34,568 bases of DNA, from assembly GCA_029251375.1 (NCBI GenBank), contig JAQXDL010000037.1:1-34568 (forward strand), written 5' to 3'. The position numbers were made by a program, and so were the translations under genes. This DNA comes from Pseudomonadales bacterium. Its GTDB lineage: Bacteria; Pseudomonadota; Gammaproteobacteria; Pseudomonadales; Azotimanducaceae. Every line of letters begins with the position of its first letter. Position 1 is the stretch's first letter. The notes under the pieces were generated by a model that was given only the letters and a program-made list of their open reading frames with translations, ran no database searches and was not told where the DNA came from. Positions 16,007 through 24,822 of the stretch are shown piece after piece.

Positions 16007-17560
16007 CTAAGAGACATTTCGTTCTCTACCTTGCCAATAGGGTTTTCTGAGTTCTGTTTTTAAAATTTTGCCCGATGGATTGCGTGGTATCTCCTGCATC
16101 CAATCAATGGACGTCGGACATTTATAATGAGCAAGGTTTTTACGACAATGGCTTATCACATCCTGCTCCGATAACCCTTCGTCAACCCGCGTTATAATTG
16201 CCTTGACCGTCTCACCCCACCGCTCATCGGGCACGCCAATGACAGCCGCATCACTAATACCTTCGAGTTTCATTAATGCATTCTCAATTTCTGCTGGATA
16301 GATATTCTCGCCGCCAGAAATAATCATATCCTTAACGCGATCATGAATAAAAAGGTAACCTTCTAATAGATAACCTGCGTCACCAGATTTAAACCAGCCA
16401 TCGGCATCAATCGAATCACTTGTGGCTTGCTCATTACGCCAATAACCCCGCATGATCTGCGGTCCTTTCAGCCATATCTCGCCTACCCCGCCTTCGGCCA
16501 CCTCTTGTTCGGAGTCTGCATCGACAATCTTCAATTCATGGCCAACAACGGCTTTACCGCAAGAACGCAAAAGGTGCGCGCGCGGACCACCGGGGTCATG
16601 GTCTTGCGGCAACAACATGGTGATGCCGCCGGTTGACTCTGTCAGTCCATATACTTGGAAAAAGTTCGAACCAAACATTTCCATCGCACTAACAAGCACT
16701 TGCTCAGTAATGGGTGAAGCGCCATAAGCGATCGATTTCATGCTGCTTAAATCAACCTCACCAATGTTGGGTTGAGCAAGTAAAAATTGCAGTACCGCTG
16801 GCACAAACACCGAATGGGTAACACCATAGGCAGGAATCGCCCTTAATATCTCCTGCATGTCAGGCTCTTTAAGCAGTATGCTGTCAGCACCGGCAAACAG
16901 GCCGACGACCCCCCAACCACTACCGGATATATGAAATAGGGGCATACAAACAAGATTGACTGCGGTGTCATCAAACTCAAGCGGACCTAATCCGCCCAAC
17001 ATCATCGCCAGTAAATTGTTATGCGTGGTCTCAACCCCTTTCGGCAAACCTGTTGTGCCAGAGGTATAGAGTTGGTAGCAGGTATCTGCAGGATCCGCCG
17101 GATAATCTGGATCTTCGCTCGATTCACCGGCAAGCCACTGTTGATAGGTTAAATAGCCCGTATCGCCGGGATCACCCAAAACAATGATGTGCTCGAGGTC
17201 TAAATTCATCTCAGCAAGATGGGGCAGGAACTCTTCACCGATCAGTAGTACCTTCGATTCGCTGTGATTGAGGATGTATTCCATTTCAGTTGGCGCTAAA
17301 CGCCAGTTAACAGCGACAGAAACAGCATTAAGCTTGGCGCCACCAAATAGAAAGGTGAAGTATTCAGGCTGATTCTTATCAAGATAGGCGATGCGATCCT
17401 GATTGCCAACACCAAGTGCTTCCAGCGCATTAGCACATTGGCAGGCTTCTATATCTAAGGCTTTAAAACTCCATTGGCGATTATCATCTGTAAACAACAT
17501 CGCTCGTTTATCGGGTCGTTGCTGACGATGAAAGCGACTAATATCCGCAAGGGTTTTCAT
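16007..17560 (-). CDS. AMP-dependent acyl-CoA synthetase
   Basis: A 517-residue adenylate-forming enzyme (ANL superfamily) that activates a carboxylic acid to an acyl-CoA through an acyl-AMP. The ATP-binding loop YTSGTTGLPKG lies at residues 165-175, the adenine-binding GLTES block and the hinge-proximal KSGDAGY follow, and SGGENIYPAEIENAL precedes the C-terminal domain. The catalytic lysine of the NPSGK motif is at 498. All core residues appear intact. Length and motifs suit medium- or long-chain fatty acid ligases of the FadD3/FadD17-like type; substrate chain or ring structure cannot be told. The gene stands alone upstream of the second luciferase-like gene and downstream of hslO, all on the minus strand. 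Confidence 0.9.
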   Translation of the reverse strand: MKTLADISRFHRQQRPDKRAMLFTDDNRQWSFKALDIEACQCANALEALGVGNQDRIAYLDKNQPEYFTFLFGGAKLNAVSVAVNWRLAPTEMEYILNHSESKVLLIGEEFLPHLAEMNLDLEHIIVLGDPGDTGYLTYQQWLAGESSEDPDYPADPADTCYQLYTSGTTGLPKGVETTHNNLLAMMLGGLGPLEFDDTAVNLVCMPLFHISGSGWGVVGLFAGADSILLKEPDMQEILRAIPAYGVTHSVFVPAVLQFLLAQPNIGEVDLSSMKSIAYGASPITEQVLVSAMEMFGSNFFQVYGLTESTGGITMLLPQDHDPGGPRAHLLRSCGKAVVGHELKIVDADSEQEVAEGGVGEIWLKGPQIMRGYWRNEQATSDSIDADGWFKSGDAGYLLEGYLFIHDRVKDMIISGGENIYPAEIENALMKLEGISDAAVIGVPDERWGETVKAIITRVDEGLSEQDVISHCRKNLAHYKCPTSIDWMQEIPRNPSGKILKTELRKPYWQGRERNVS

Positions 17561-17598
17561 AATAGACTACTCCTAATGAGACATATGTTGTTGGAACT

Positions 17599-18462
17599 TC
17601 AGTTGATATTACGCTCACCCTCGAGCACTTCTGTTAGCGTTTGCCGGCTGAAAGCATATTGCTTTGAACAAAACTCACAATTCATCTCAATAACGGCAGT
17701 CTCGTCAAACATCGCATCTAACTCAGCCGAATCAATCAACACCAATGCTCGCGCAGTTCTTTCGGTCGAGCAGGTGCAGCGGAACTGAATATTATTCTCA
17801 TCCAATAGTCGCACCTGCTCTTCCACAAACAACCTACTTAGAACATCGGTGCCCGATAAGGTGATCAGCTCTTCATCAGTCAGTGTGTTTGTCAAAACGG
17901 TGACATGCTGCCATTGATTTGCCCGCTCTGTTACGTCAGTGACCAATTGACTCGGAAGCTGTTGCAGTAATAAACCGCTCACAGCGTCATGTGCACTCGC
18001 CAAAGTGATTGAGGTCGAAAGTTGCTCTGATTGTTCGAAGTAATGCTCTAGACAATCTGACAATTTGCTACCCGCAATGGGTACCAAGCTCTGATATCGC
18101 TCACCGTTAGCGGGCTCAATTGTGACTGCCAGCGCACCACCCGCAAACAATGTTTGCATATCCGGTGTGGACACATCTTGCTTGTAGCGAGCGATACCCC
18201 GGATTTGTCTGTCGTGGGTAACCTCCGCCATCAGTAAAGACAGGTCGCCCTTGCCACGAGCTTGCAGCACAAGGCGCCCCTCGAACTTAATGGTGCTACT
18301 CATCAGAACACTTGCGACAAGAAACTCGCCAAGTAATGCTGCGACACCCGGCGGATAATCATTGTCTGTAATGATTTCCTTGAAACAGCCCGATAGGGAC
18401 ACGATGTCACCCCGGATATCCGTATCGTCAAAAATAAAGCGTTGAGAAACATCGATTGCCAA
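17599..18462 (-). CDS. hslO: Hsp33 redox-regulated chaperone
   Basis: This is the redox-switched holdase Hsp33, activated by oxidative unfolding. The C-terminal zinc centre is intact: CTC (residues 229-231) and CEFC (262-265), within the family pattern CxC...CxxC. The block FRCTCSTERTARAL is diagnostic. An in-frame upstream extension reaches 18492, but I choose the TTG at 18462: it has a strong AGGGG site (18470-18474) at 7-base spacing, and it gives an N-terminus (LAIDVSQRFIFDDTDIRG) that fits the family. The chosen start lies 4 bp after the stop of the FAH-family gene, so the pair is likely cotranscribed. The length is 287 residues, as expected. Confidence 0.93.
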   Translation of the reverse strand: MAIDVSQRFIFDDTDIRGDIVSLSGCFKEIITDNDYPPGVAALLGEFLVASVLMSSTIKFEGRLVLQARGKGDLSLLMAEVTHDRQIRGIARYKQDVSTPDMQTLFAGGALAVTIEPANGERYQSLVPIAGSKLSDCLEHYFEQSEQLSTSITLASAHDAVSGLLLQQLPSQLVTDVTERANQWQHVTVLTNTLTDEELITLSGTDVLSRLFVEEQVRLLDENNIQFRCTCSTERTARALVLIDSAELDAMFDETAVIEMNCEFCSKQYAFSRQTLTEVLEGERNIN

Positions 18463-18466
18463 AAAA

Positions 18467-19162
18467 TTACCCCTGCGCGACTTCGAGATCAAGGCGCGTC
18501 ACATTTTCAATTATTGCGGTCAGCCTATCACCACGCGCAATTGGTCCAACACCGGCGGGTGTGCCGGTATAAATAAGATCGCCCGCCTGCAGATAAAAAA
18601 GCTCAGAGAGCCTACTAATGACTTCAGAGACTTTCCAAATCATTTGATTCAAATTACCTTCTTGACGCAGTTCATCATTAACTCTCAATTGAATATTGCC
18701 TTCATTGAGCTGCCCCGATTGTTCGATCGAAACAAGTTCTGAACACGGCGAAGCGTGCAAAAAAGTCTTACCAGACTCCCATGGGCGGCTCTTTTCTTTA
18801 GCTTGCCCTTGAAGATCACGTCGCGTCATATCGATACCCACGCCATAGCCAAATATATGGTCCACTGCGTCCGCAACCGATATGTTTTGTCCGCCTGATT
18901 TAAGTGCAACAACCAATTCAACCTCATGGTGAACATCTTGTGAGTGACTTGGATACTGCATTTGCTGCTTCGAGGTGAGCACTGTGTAACGGGGTTTCAT
19001 GAAAAAAAACGGCGCTTCTCGATCCGGGTCGTGCCCCATTTCGATAGCATGGTCAGCATAGTTTCTGCCAACACAATAAATTTCACTAACGGGAAAAAGA
19101 TCGTCGCTGCCTTGCACGGGCAAAGTTGTAACAGTGGGTGGCTCTATGACAAATCCAGACAT
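18467..19162 (-). CDS. Fumarylacetoacetate hydrolase family protein
   Basis: A 231-residue FAH-superfamily enzyme, which cleaves C-C bonds or decarboxylates beta-keto acids in a divalent-metal site. The conserved entry VGRNYADHAIEMG is near the N-terminus. Metal ligands E80 and E82 (HHEVELVVA) and D111 (GYGVGIDMTRRDLQ) are present. The C-terminal GDLIYTGTPAGVGP block is typical of acylpyruvate or oxopentenedioate-type members. The ATG at 19162 gives the family N-terminus; an in-frame TTG at 19243 would add an unrelated extension. No other aromatic-catabolism gene is adjacent, so the substrate is uncertain. Confidence 0.88.
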   Translation of the reverse strand: MSGFVIEPPTVTTLPVQGSDDLFPVSEIYCVGRNYADHAIEMGHDPDREAPFFFMKPRYTVLTSKQQMQYPSHSQDVHHEVELVVALKSGGQNISVADAVDHIFGYGVGIDMTRRDLQGQAKEKSRPWESGKTFLHASPCSELVSIEQSGQLNEGNIQLRVNDELRQEGNLNQMIWKVSEVISRLSELFYLQAGDLIYTGTPAGVGPIARGDRLTAIIENVTRLDLEVAQG

Positions 19163-19371
19163 GGTTTTTCGCTGGTTTCCTGTGGTTTGTGTTGATTTAC
19201 TAGCTAACACTGCGATGCGTGCTTCGACTGATATATCGCCCAACTCGCTTCTCTAATTTCGTTTGACTTACGCACAAAAATATCGGCCTATAATTGTTCT
19301 GAGACTACCATTATCAAATCAAAAAATCAGTCTACAATCTTTTCAGATACTGTCTCGGCCGATTGGCCCCT

Positions 19372-20772
19372 TTAGTTCTGATGATCCTGAGCCTGCTGTC
19401 GAATAAATTCCTTAAGCGAAGACAGATATTCAGTATCAGCGGATCCATATTTCTCACTAAGCTCGGCGTGCACTAGCGCGCTATCTAAATCCCCTATTGA
19501 AACGTAAACGCTGGCAAGATTCCTGTTGATGTAAGCCGACTCTGGATATAAACCAAAAGCCCGCGTCCAGAGGGTTTGTTCATTACGCCACAAAGTGATG
19601 TTTTGGACTGATAAAAGTACCAAGCCAAGGAGAACAAACAGCGACACTGCTACAGTCGGTAAGCGCAACTGCGGCAACCTGTCGATGACCCCATAGCTAC
19701 CCAGAACAATCAAAGTCCCCAACGGCAGCGTCGCGAAGTACACATAATAGTCCAACGCTCGGGCCGGACCAACTTGAATCAGGCCACTTACAGGCGCCAA
19801 GGTGACCAGATAGAAAACCAAACACAGCGCTGGCCAGCGGATGTTTCGTAGCCACAACATCCACGCAGCGATCGAACTTACCGATAGGAATAACAAGCCG
19901 GGCAACCAAAAGCTAAGTTTGGTGAATAAGGCAATGTCTCTAGGATACGGATAAAATGGTGATAAATTGATAGGCTGCAGGTAGTTTCCAACGTAAAACC
20001 AACTGTTATGAATCGCGTTCAACACCCTCACCGATATTGGCAGGTTCTGCAGCGAAGCCATGGCCGTTTGCTGAGTTGTCAGCGTCAACAAGCCAACGAC
20101 TAAACTCAGCAACAGGAAATACCATTTTTCAGTGATGAGAGCCCCGAAATCCTTCAGACTCTTGTAACGTTTCAAGGGATAGATATCGAGCAACATCATC
20201 ACAACAGGCAACGTGACGGCCATGGGCTTAGACATTAAGGCGAACAAAAAGAATAGAAAACTTAGCTTTTTATTATGTCGATGATCACTCACCCAAAACC
20301 CTAAGGACAACAATGAAAACAGCACTGACAGGGTATCTTTACGCTCTACGAGCCAGGCCACCGACTGCACGTGTTGAGGATGAACAGCGAAAATAAATGC
20401 CGACCAAAACGCGATCCATATGCTTTTACTGGAGTTCTGAGGCAGCAGTTTTTGGATGAACCAATAGACTAAAATAGTGTTGATAGCGTGATAAAACACA
20501 TTCGAAAGATGATGCAAACCGGCATCGTCACCGAACAGTTCAAAATCGATTACGTGTGAAACCCATATCAGTGGTTGCCAATTAGCGGCGTGGGCTTGCG
20601 TAAACATAGCAATCCAATCCTCGCTTGAAGGATCTCTGAGCCACGGGTTCTCAAGCACGAATTGGACCGTATCCCAAACAAACTCATGGTCTCTAACCGG
20701 CCAATACAAGATGAAACAGCTGCAAAATAGGGCAATAGCAAGCCCCACATAGAGAAATTGGTCGCGACTCAT
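19372..20772 (-). CDS. Membrane glycosyltransferase-like protein with C-terminal TPR (TMTC-like)
   Basis: A polytopic membrane protein of about 466 residues with roughly ten or more hydrophobic helices. It carries the loop block AVHPQHVQSVAWLVERKDTL and the early acidic motif FVWDTVQFV, both typical of the family related to protein O-mannosyltransferases with tetratricopeptide repeats (TMTC-like). The C-terminal region has one or at most two TPR-like helices (YINRNLASVYVSIGDLDSAL), which is short for the family. It may transfer a sugar from a polyprenyl donor to a periplasmic target, but this is inferred from family resemblance. The ATG at 20772 has a weak ribosome site; a GTG at 20814 in frame is the alternative start. 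Confidence 0.78.
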   Translation of the reverse strand: MSRDQFLYVGLAIALFCSCFILYWPVRDHEFVWDTVQFVLENPWLRDPSSEDWIAMFTQAHAANWQPLIWVSHVIDFELFGDDAGLHHLSNVFYHAINTILVYWFIQKLLPQNSSKSIWIAFWSAFIFAVHPQHVQSVAWLVERKDTLSVLFSLLSLGFWVSDHRHNKKLSFLFFLFALMSKPMAVTLPVVMMLLDIYPLKRYKSLKDFGALITEKWYFLLLSLVVGLLTLTTQQTAMASLQNLPISVRVLNAIHNSWFYVGNYLQPINLSPFYPYPRDIALFTKLSFWLPGLLFLSVSSIAAWMLWLRNIRWPALCLVFYLVTLAPVSGLIQVGPARALDYYVYFATLPLGTLIVLGSYGVIDRLPQLRLPTVAVSLFVLLGLVLLSVQNITLWRNEQTLWTRAFGLYPESAYINRNLASVYVSIGDLDSALVHAELSEKYGSADTEYLSSLKEFIRQQAQDHQN

Positions 20773-20914
20773 TGACAACTGTTCTTGAAGTGAAAGACGT
20801 CGGCAGCCTATCACAGTATTGAAATAGTGACTTGCTCAATGGGCGTCTAAGAACGTATCTTTACAGGTATTGAAATAAACGATTGATGCACCGGCTAAAA
20901 CACCGGTTCAAAAC

Positions 20915-20950
20915 AGCATTGCAACCCATCAGCAGGATTGTCGCAATGCT
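20915..20950. promoter_or_regulatory. Inverted repeat upstream of the acyl-CoA dehydrogenase operon
   Basis: Perfect 8-base arms AGCATTGC (20915-20922) and GCAATGCT (20943-20950) with a 20-base spacer. They lie about 83 bp upstream of the dehydrogenase ATG, in the gap shared with the TMTC-like gene on the opposite strand. Placement suits a regulator binding site, but the regulator is unknown and no convincing promoter hexamers were identified. Confidence 0.4.
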
Positions 20951-21032
20951 CATAAAGTGAGTTATGAAAACTTGACTATCGCCTGACACCGCTGGCGAAA
21001 CTTTTTTTACTTTAGATAGAGGGATGGAACAC

Positions 21033-22148
21033 ATGAATTTTGAATTTTCCGAGGAACAGAACCTGCTTCGTGAGCAGGCGAGAGGTTTTCTTCAAGATAA
21101 TTGCTCAATGAAAGTCGTTAGAGCTGCGCTTGAGGGCGACGAACCCTTTAATAGGGATTTATGGAAAAAGGTTGCCGAAATGGGCTGGACATCAACAGTG
21201 ATTCCGGAAGAATACGATGGACTGGGTTTGAGCTATTTAGAACTATCGGTTATTGCTGACGAACTCGGTCGAGCTGTCGCCCCGCTGCCCTTCTCTTCAT
21301 CGGTCTATCTTGCGACAGAAGCACTCATGGCCTATGGCACAAAGAATCAGAAAGAAACCTGGCTACCTAAGTTAGCCAGCGGCGAAGCAATAGGTACCTT
21401 CGCCCTCGGCGAAAGCCAAGGCCAGACGACGCCTAAAAATTTGACAACCACCGGCGGTAGTTCAGTCACGGGCACCAAGCTACCGGTTGCCGATGGAGAT
21501 ATCGCAGACTTTGCCATTGTGGTCACACGCTGTGATCAAGGTGATGGCGCAAACTTATGTATCGTTGATTTGAACCAGACAAGTGTCATCAGGGAAGTCA
21601 TTAGTACTCTCGACCCTTCACGATCACACGCAAAAATTACTTTTAATAATGCGGATGCTGAGGTCATGGGTGAAGAAGGACAAGGTTGGGCCGCTACTCA
21701 GAACATTTTCAATCGCGCCGCGATCTTATTTGCCTGGGAACAAACCGGTGGTTCTGATGCGGCACTCATCATGGCAAAAGAGTACGCTCTAGGTCGCTTC
21801 GCGTTTGGTCGTTCAATTGCGAGTTATCAGGCGATCAAACACAAGCTTGCCAATATGTATGTGAAAAACACATTAGCAAGATCAAACTGTTACTACGGTG
21901 CATGGGCACTTGATACCACGGCAGATGAACTCCCTATTGCTGCAGCAACAACCCGAGTTGCCGGCATTCAGGCTTATTACTTTGCCTCTAAGGAAAACAT
22001 TCAGACCCACGGCGGTATGGGCTTCACCTGGGAATTTGATTGCCAGTTTCACTACCGTCGGGCCAAGCTATTGTCGGTCAACATCGGCAGCGAATCTCAA
22101 TGGCAAGACAAGTTAATCACCGCCGTCCAACAACAGAACGTCGCTTAA
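21033..22148 (+). CDS. Acyl-CoA dehydrogenase, first of a pair
   Basis: A flavoprotein of the acyl-CoA dehydrogenase family (371 residues), which oxidises an acyl-CoA to the 2-enoyl-CoA and passes electrons to ETF. The N-terminal MNFEFSEEQNLLREQARGF, the GWTSTVIPEEYDGLGLSYLE block and the C-terminal IQTHGGMGFTWEFD are family hallmarks. The flavin-binding middle domain is somewhat divergent (TFALGESQGQ). The ATG at 21033 is chosen because GAGGG at 21019-21023 abuts an upstream ATG at 21024. The second dehydrogenase starts 10 bp after the stop. Adjacent pairs of this size resemble the alpha2beta2 dehydrogenases of steroid side-chain breakdown. Confidence 0.91.
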   Translation: MNFEFSEEQNLLREQARGFLQDNCSMKVVRAALEGDEPFNRDLWKKVAEMGWTSTVIPEEYDGLGLSYLELSVIADELGRAVAPLPFSSSVYLATEALMAYGTKNQKETWLPKLASGEAIGTFALGESQGQTTPKNLTTTGGSSVTGTKLPVADGDIADFAIVVTRCDQGDGANLCIVDLNQTSVIREVISTLDPSRSHAKITFNNADAEVMGEEGQGWAATQNIFNRAAILFAWEQTGGSDAALIMAKEYALGRFAFGRSIASYQAIKHKLANMYVKNTLARSNCYYGAWALDTTADELPIAAATTRVAGIQAYYFASKENIQTHGGMGFTWEFDCQFHYRRAKLLSVNIGSESQWQDKLITAVQQQNVA

Positions 22149-22158
22149 GGAGTAGACC

Positions 22159-23370
22159 ATGGATTTTAATGACTCAGCAGAAGAAGCAACATTTAGATCA
22201 GAAGCTGCCGCTTGGTTAAACGCTAACCTTCCATCCGAAGCGGACCTTGACGGCTTAACTGATATGCAGAAGGCCAAACTCTGGCAGAAACGAAAAGCAG
22301 ATGCAGGTTGGGCTTGCATCAGATGGCCGCAGGAGTACGGTGGTCGCGGCGCCAACGCCATTGAACAGGTCATCCTAAATCAGGAAGAAGCAAAATTGGC
22401 AGCGCCCAATGTCGGCGTGTTTAGTATCGGCCAAGGTATGGCAGCACCTACCATGCAAACTTGGGCGACCGAAGAGCAGAAAAAGCGCTATCTGCCAAAA
22501 CTTGCCAGTGGCGAGGAAATTTGGTGCCAACTTTTCAGTGAGCCCGCGGGAGGGTCGGACCTGGCTGCGTTACGAACAAAAGCGGAGAAAGATGGCGACG
22601 ACTGGATAATCAATGGACAAAAGATCTGGACTTCCGGCGCGCAGTATTCTGATTTCGGCATTATTGTGCTGCGAACAGACCCGAACATGCCGAAACATCA
22701 GGGGCTCAGCTACTTCTTCTTGGATATGAAAAGCCCGGGTATTGAAATCAAGCCTATTAAGCAGATGTCAGGCGCTTCGGGTTTTAATGAAGTCTATTTC
22801 ACTGATGTACGCGTCTCAGACGCACAACGATTAGGCGAGGTCGGTCAAGGTTGGCAGGTAGCATTAACAACACTCATGAACGAACGGGCATCGATCGGTG
22901 GTGGCGGCGGCGCAGCTGGATTTAAAACAGCGATGGATCTTGCCAACAGAATCAACATCGATGATAAACCTGCGATTGAAGACAAGCATGTCCGGGCCCA
23001 ATTGGCTAATTGGTACGTGCAGGAATCTGGTCTTAAGTTTACCGGCTATCGATCTATGACCGCGCTGTCAAAAGGTGAGATACCTGGTCCTGAAAATAGT
23101 ATTGGTAAATTGGTTGGCGCACCAAAGTCGCAAGACTTAGCTTCCTTTGCCATGGACCTGATGGAACAAGCGGGTATTGTTTTAGATCCTGACGGCGACG
23201 AAATGGCGAATTTATTCCAGGGTACCTATATGAGTATTCCAGGTTTAAGAATTGCCGGCGGTACCGACGAGATCATGGCGAACATTATCGCCGAACGCGT
23301 ACTTGGTTTGCCGCAGGACGTCAGGGTTGATAAGGGTATCCCGTTCACGGATGTACCCACATCGAACTAA
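22159..23370 (+). CDS. Acyl-CoA dehydrogenase, second of a pair
   Basis: A 403-residue acyl-CoA dehydrogenase. It has the WPQEYGGRGANAIEQ block, the flavin-site pattern CQLFSEPAGGSDLAALRTKA, the WITSGAQ-type segment (reads IWTSGAQYSDFGI), and the C-terminal GTDEIMANIIAERVLGLP. The AAGGAG ribosome site precedes the ATG at 22159 with good spacing. It is translationally close to the first dehydrogenase (10 bp) and is followed by a strong terminator, so these two genes form a complete two-gene operon. The partnership of one canonical and one more divergent dehydrogenase suggests a heteromeric enzyme acting on a bulky acyl-CoA; that is inference. Confidence 0.93.
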   Translation: MDFNDSAEEATFRSEAAAWLNANLPSEADLDGLTDMQKAKLWQKRKADAGWACIRWPQEYGGRGANAIEQVILNQEEAKLAAPNVGVFSIGQGMAAPTMQTWATEEQKKRYLPKLASGEEIWCQLFSEPAGGSDLAALRTKAEKDGDDWIINGQKIWTSGAQYSDFGIIVLRTDPNMPKHQGLSYFFLDMKSPGIEIKPIKQMSGASGFNEVYFTDVRVSDAQRLGEVGQGWQVALTTLMNERASIGGGGGAAGFKTAMDLANRINIDDKPAIEDKHVRAQLANWYVQESGLKFTGYRSMTALSKGEIPGPENSIGKLVGAPKSQDLASFAMDLMEQAGIVLDPDGDEMANLFQGTYMSIPGLRIAGGTDEIMANIIAERVLGLPQDVRVDKGIPFTDVPTSN

Positions 23371-23406
23371 CCGGTTCGCGATAAAACTACAATGAAAGAA
23401 ACAGTG

Positions 23407-23435
23407 AAAAAAGAGGCGAAAGCCTCTTTTTTTTT
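23407..23435 (+). terminator. Rho-independent terminator
   Basis: AAAAAAGAGGC (23407-23417) pairs with GCCTCTTTTTT (from 23422) around a GAAA tetraloop, and the stem runs into a long T tract. It sits 36 bp after the stop codon of the second acyl-CoA dehydrogenase and closes that operon. Confidence 0.95.
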
Positions 23436-23514
23436 GCCTTAATTTCTACCTAAGAACCTTTACCTTTGAACGCTACTAGTCTTTGATCACCCTCACTGGC
23501 GTTCCCGCCAGATA

Positions 23515-23868
23515 ATGGCGACAAGATTATTTTTCGGCCAGCAGTGCCGTTGGTTAGCGACAAGCCTATATTCGAACTGCTCCAACGATTTCGATTTCGT
23601 CTATACGAAAACCAGCGCAACCGTACCGACCGGAGTCGGGCTTATCGCTTCGATGCCTAGGGCAACTGAAGACGCGTTAGGACGCGATAAATGGACTGTG
23701 ATCTTTTTCGAACAAGGTGACTCCTTTGATCCCGATTGGCGGGCACCACTTAGCATGACACCGATTTTGACCAACAAGCTTGCTGAGTGGCTTGACAACC
23801 CGCTCAGCCACAGTCCAATCAAGAACTGTCCAATCAAGAACTATCCAATCAAGAACTACGCGAACTGA
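23515..23868 (+). CDS. Hypothetical 117-residue ORF with in-frame repeats
   Basis: No family is recognised. The frame starts at an ATG at 23515 directly after a small hairpin (CTGGCG 23496-23501 / CGCCAG 23506-23511) and has no good ribosome site. The best protein-like stretch is its middle part (WTVIFFEQGDSFDPDWRAPL). The last residues are a 5-residue repeat, PIKNC-PIKNY-PIKNY, encoded by three 15-bp units. Upstream, another plus-strand frame also reads like protein (DKIIFRPAVPLVSDKPIFEL near 23520-23580), which raises the possibility of a frameshifted gene remnant. It lies between a terminator and the convergent crotonase gene. It may be a real small gene, a broken one, or a chance frame. 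Confidence 0.35.
   Translation: MATRLFFGQQCRWLATSLYSNCSNDFDFVYTKTSATVPTGVGLIASMPRATEDALGRDKWTVIFFEQGDSFDPDWRAPLSMTPILTNKLAEWLDNPLSHSPIKNCPIKNYPIKNYAN
23814..23858. repeat. 15-bp tandem repeat, three copies
   Basis: Units TCCAATCAAGAACTG/A start at 23814, 23829 and 23844. The 15-bp period keeps the plus-strand reading frame of the small ORF and encodes the PIKNC/Y repeat at its C-terminus. The copies differ by a single base, so the expansion is probably recent. Confidence 0.9.
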
Positions 23869-23908
23869 GCCAAACTGGTCAACCAGCACCAGCTAACACG
23901 AAGATGAA

Positions 23909-24694
23909 TCAACGCCCTTCGAATTTAGCAGAACGCTTCTCGAGAAACGCAGCGATACCCTCTTGATTATCAAAAGTGCGCCCCGCCTCGGTTTGAAGAT
24001 TCGTTTCAACCTGAATCTGTTCTGCAAAACTGTTTTCCAAACTTTGCCAGTAAGCCTGACGAATAAGACCTAGTGATTTGGGGCCGTTGGCAAATTTCTC
24101 TGCGATCTTCATTGCCTCTGGCATCAGATCCTCGGCGGCCACACAACGGTTTATAAGGCCCCATTCCAGTGCGGTTTTTGCAGGAAGTTTTTCCGCCATC
24201 ATTGACAACTCAAGCGCTCGTCCCCACCCAACTAAACGCGGTAACAAATAAGTTGCGCCGCCATCCGGCACCAAGCCGATGTTGGCAAATGCTTGCAGAA
24301 AATAGGCATCCTGTGACGCAAGCACCATATCTCCCATCATCGCAAAGCTCATCCCAACGCCGACCGACGGGCCGTTCACGGCGGTAACAAAAGGAAACGG
24401 TAAATTGCGTAGCTTATTCATAACCGGCGCATAGTGCGTTTCAAGCACATGTCCAGCCGGCGGCATATCTGCAGGTTGCCCCCTTGCGGAAAGGTTTGCG
24501 CCCGCGCAAAAAGCTCGCCCTTCACCCGTCATGACCAAACAACGAACGCCGTTATCAGGCTTTAACGTTTCACTGATGGCGTGCGATATCTCGGTTACCA
24601 TGTCTGCAGACAACGCGTTCAATACTTCAGGCGCGTCAAGGGTAAGAACAGCTATCTTATTATTAATTTCCAGTCGTATATGTCTGTATTCCAA
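23909..24694 (-). CDS. Enoyl-CoA hydratase/isomerase family protein
   Basis: A 261-residue crotonase-fold enzyme. The oxyanion-hole segments are GRAFCAGANLS (59-69) and NGPSVGVGMSFAM (107-119). At the first classical catalytic glutamate position it has Q134, while D144 in LVPDGGATYLL is present; this D pattern is shared with PaaG-like isomerases rather than with simple hydratases. It therefore more probably shifts a double bond in an enoyl-CoA. Translation starts with a TTG at 24694, supported by an AGGA sequence 8 bases upstream. It follows the alpha/beta hydrolase gene after 128 bp on the same strand and converges on the small ORF at 23515-23868. Confidence 0.88.
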   Translation of the reverse strand: MEYRHIRLEINNKIAVLTLDAPEVLNALSADMVTEISHAISETLKPDNGVRCLVMTGEGRAFCAGANLSARGQPADMPPAGHVLETHYAPVMNKLRNLPFPFVTAVNGPSVGVGMSFAMMGDMVLASQDAYFLQAFANIGLVPDGGATYLLPRLVGWGRALELSMMAEKLPAKTALEWGLINRCVAAEDLMPEAMKIAEKFANGPKSLGLIRQAYWQSLENSFAEQIQVETNLQTEAGRTFDNQEGIAAFLEKRSAKFEGR

Positions 24695-24822
24695 AATCTT
24701 CTTCCTCTTATAATTTTTTGTTAATGAATTTTGTTTATCAGTTTCATTTGGGGTTAGTCCGCAAGGTTACGAACTCACTCGTTAACAGAAACGATCGTTG
24801 AAATTATTTGTCGATTAGTCTG

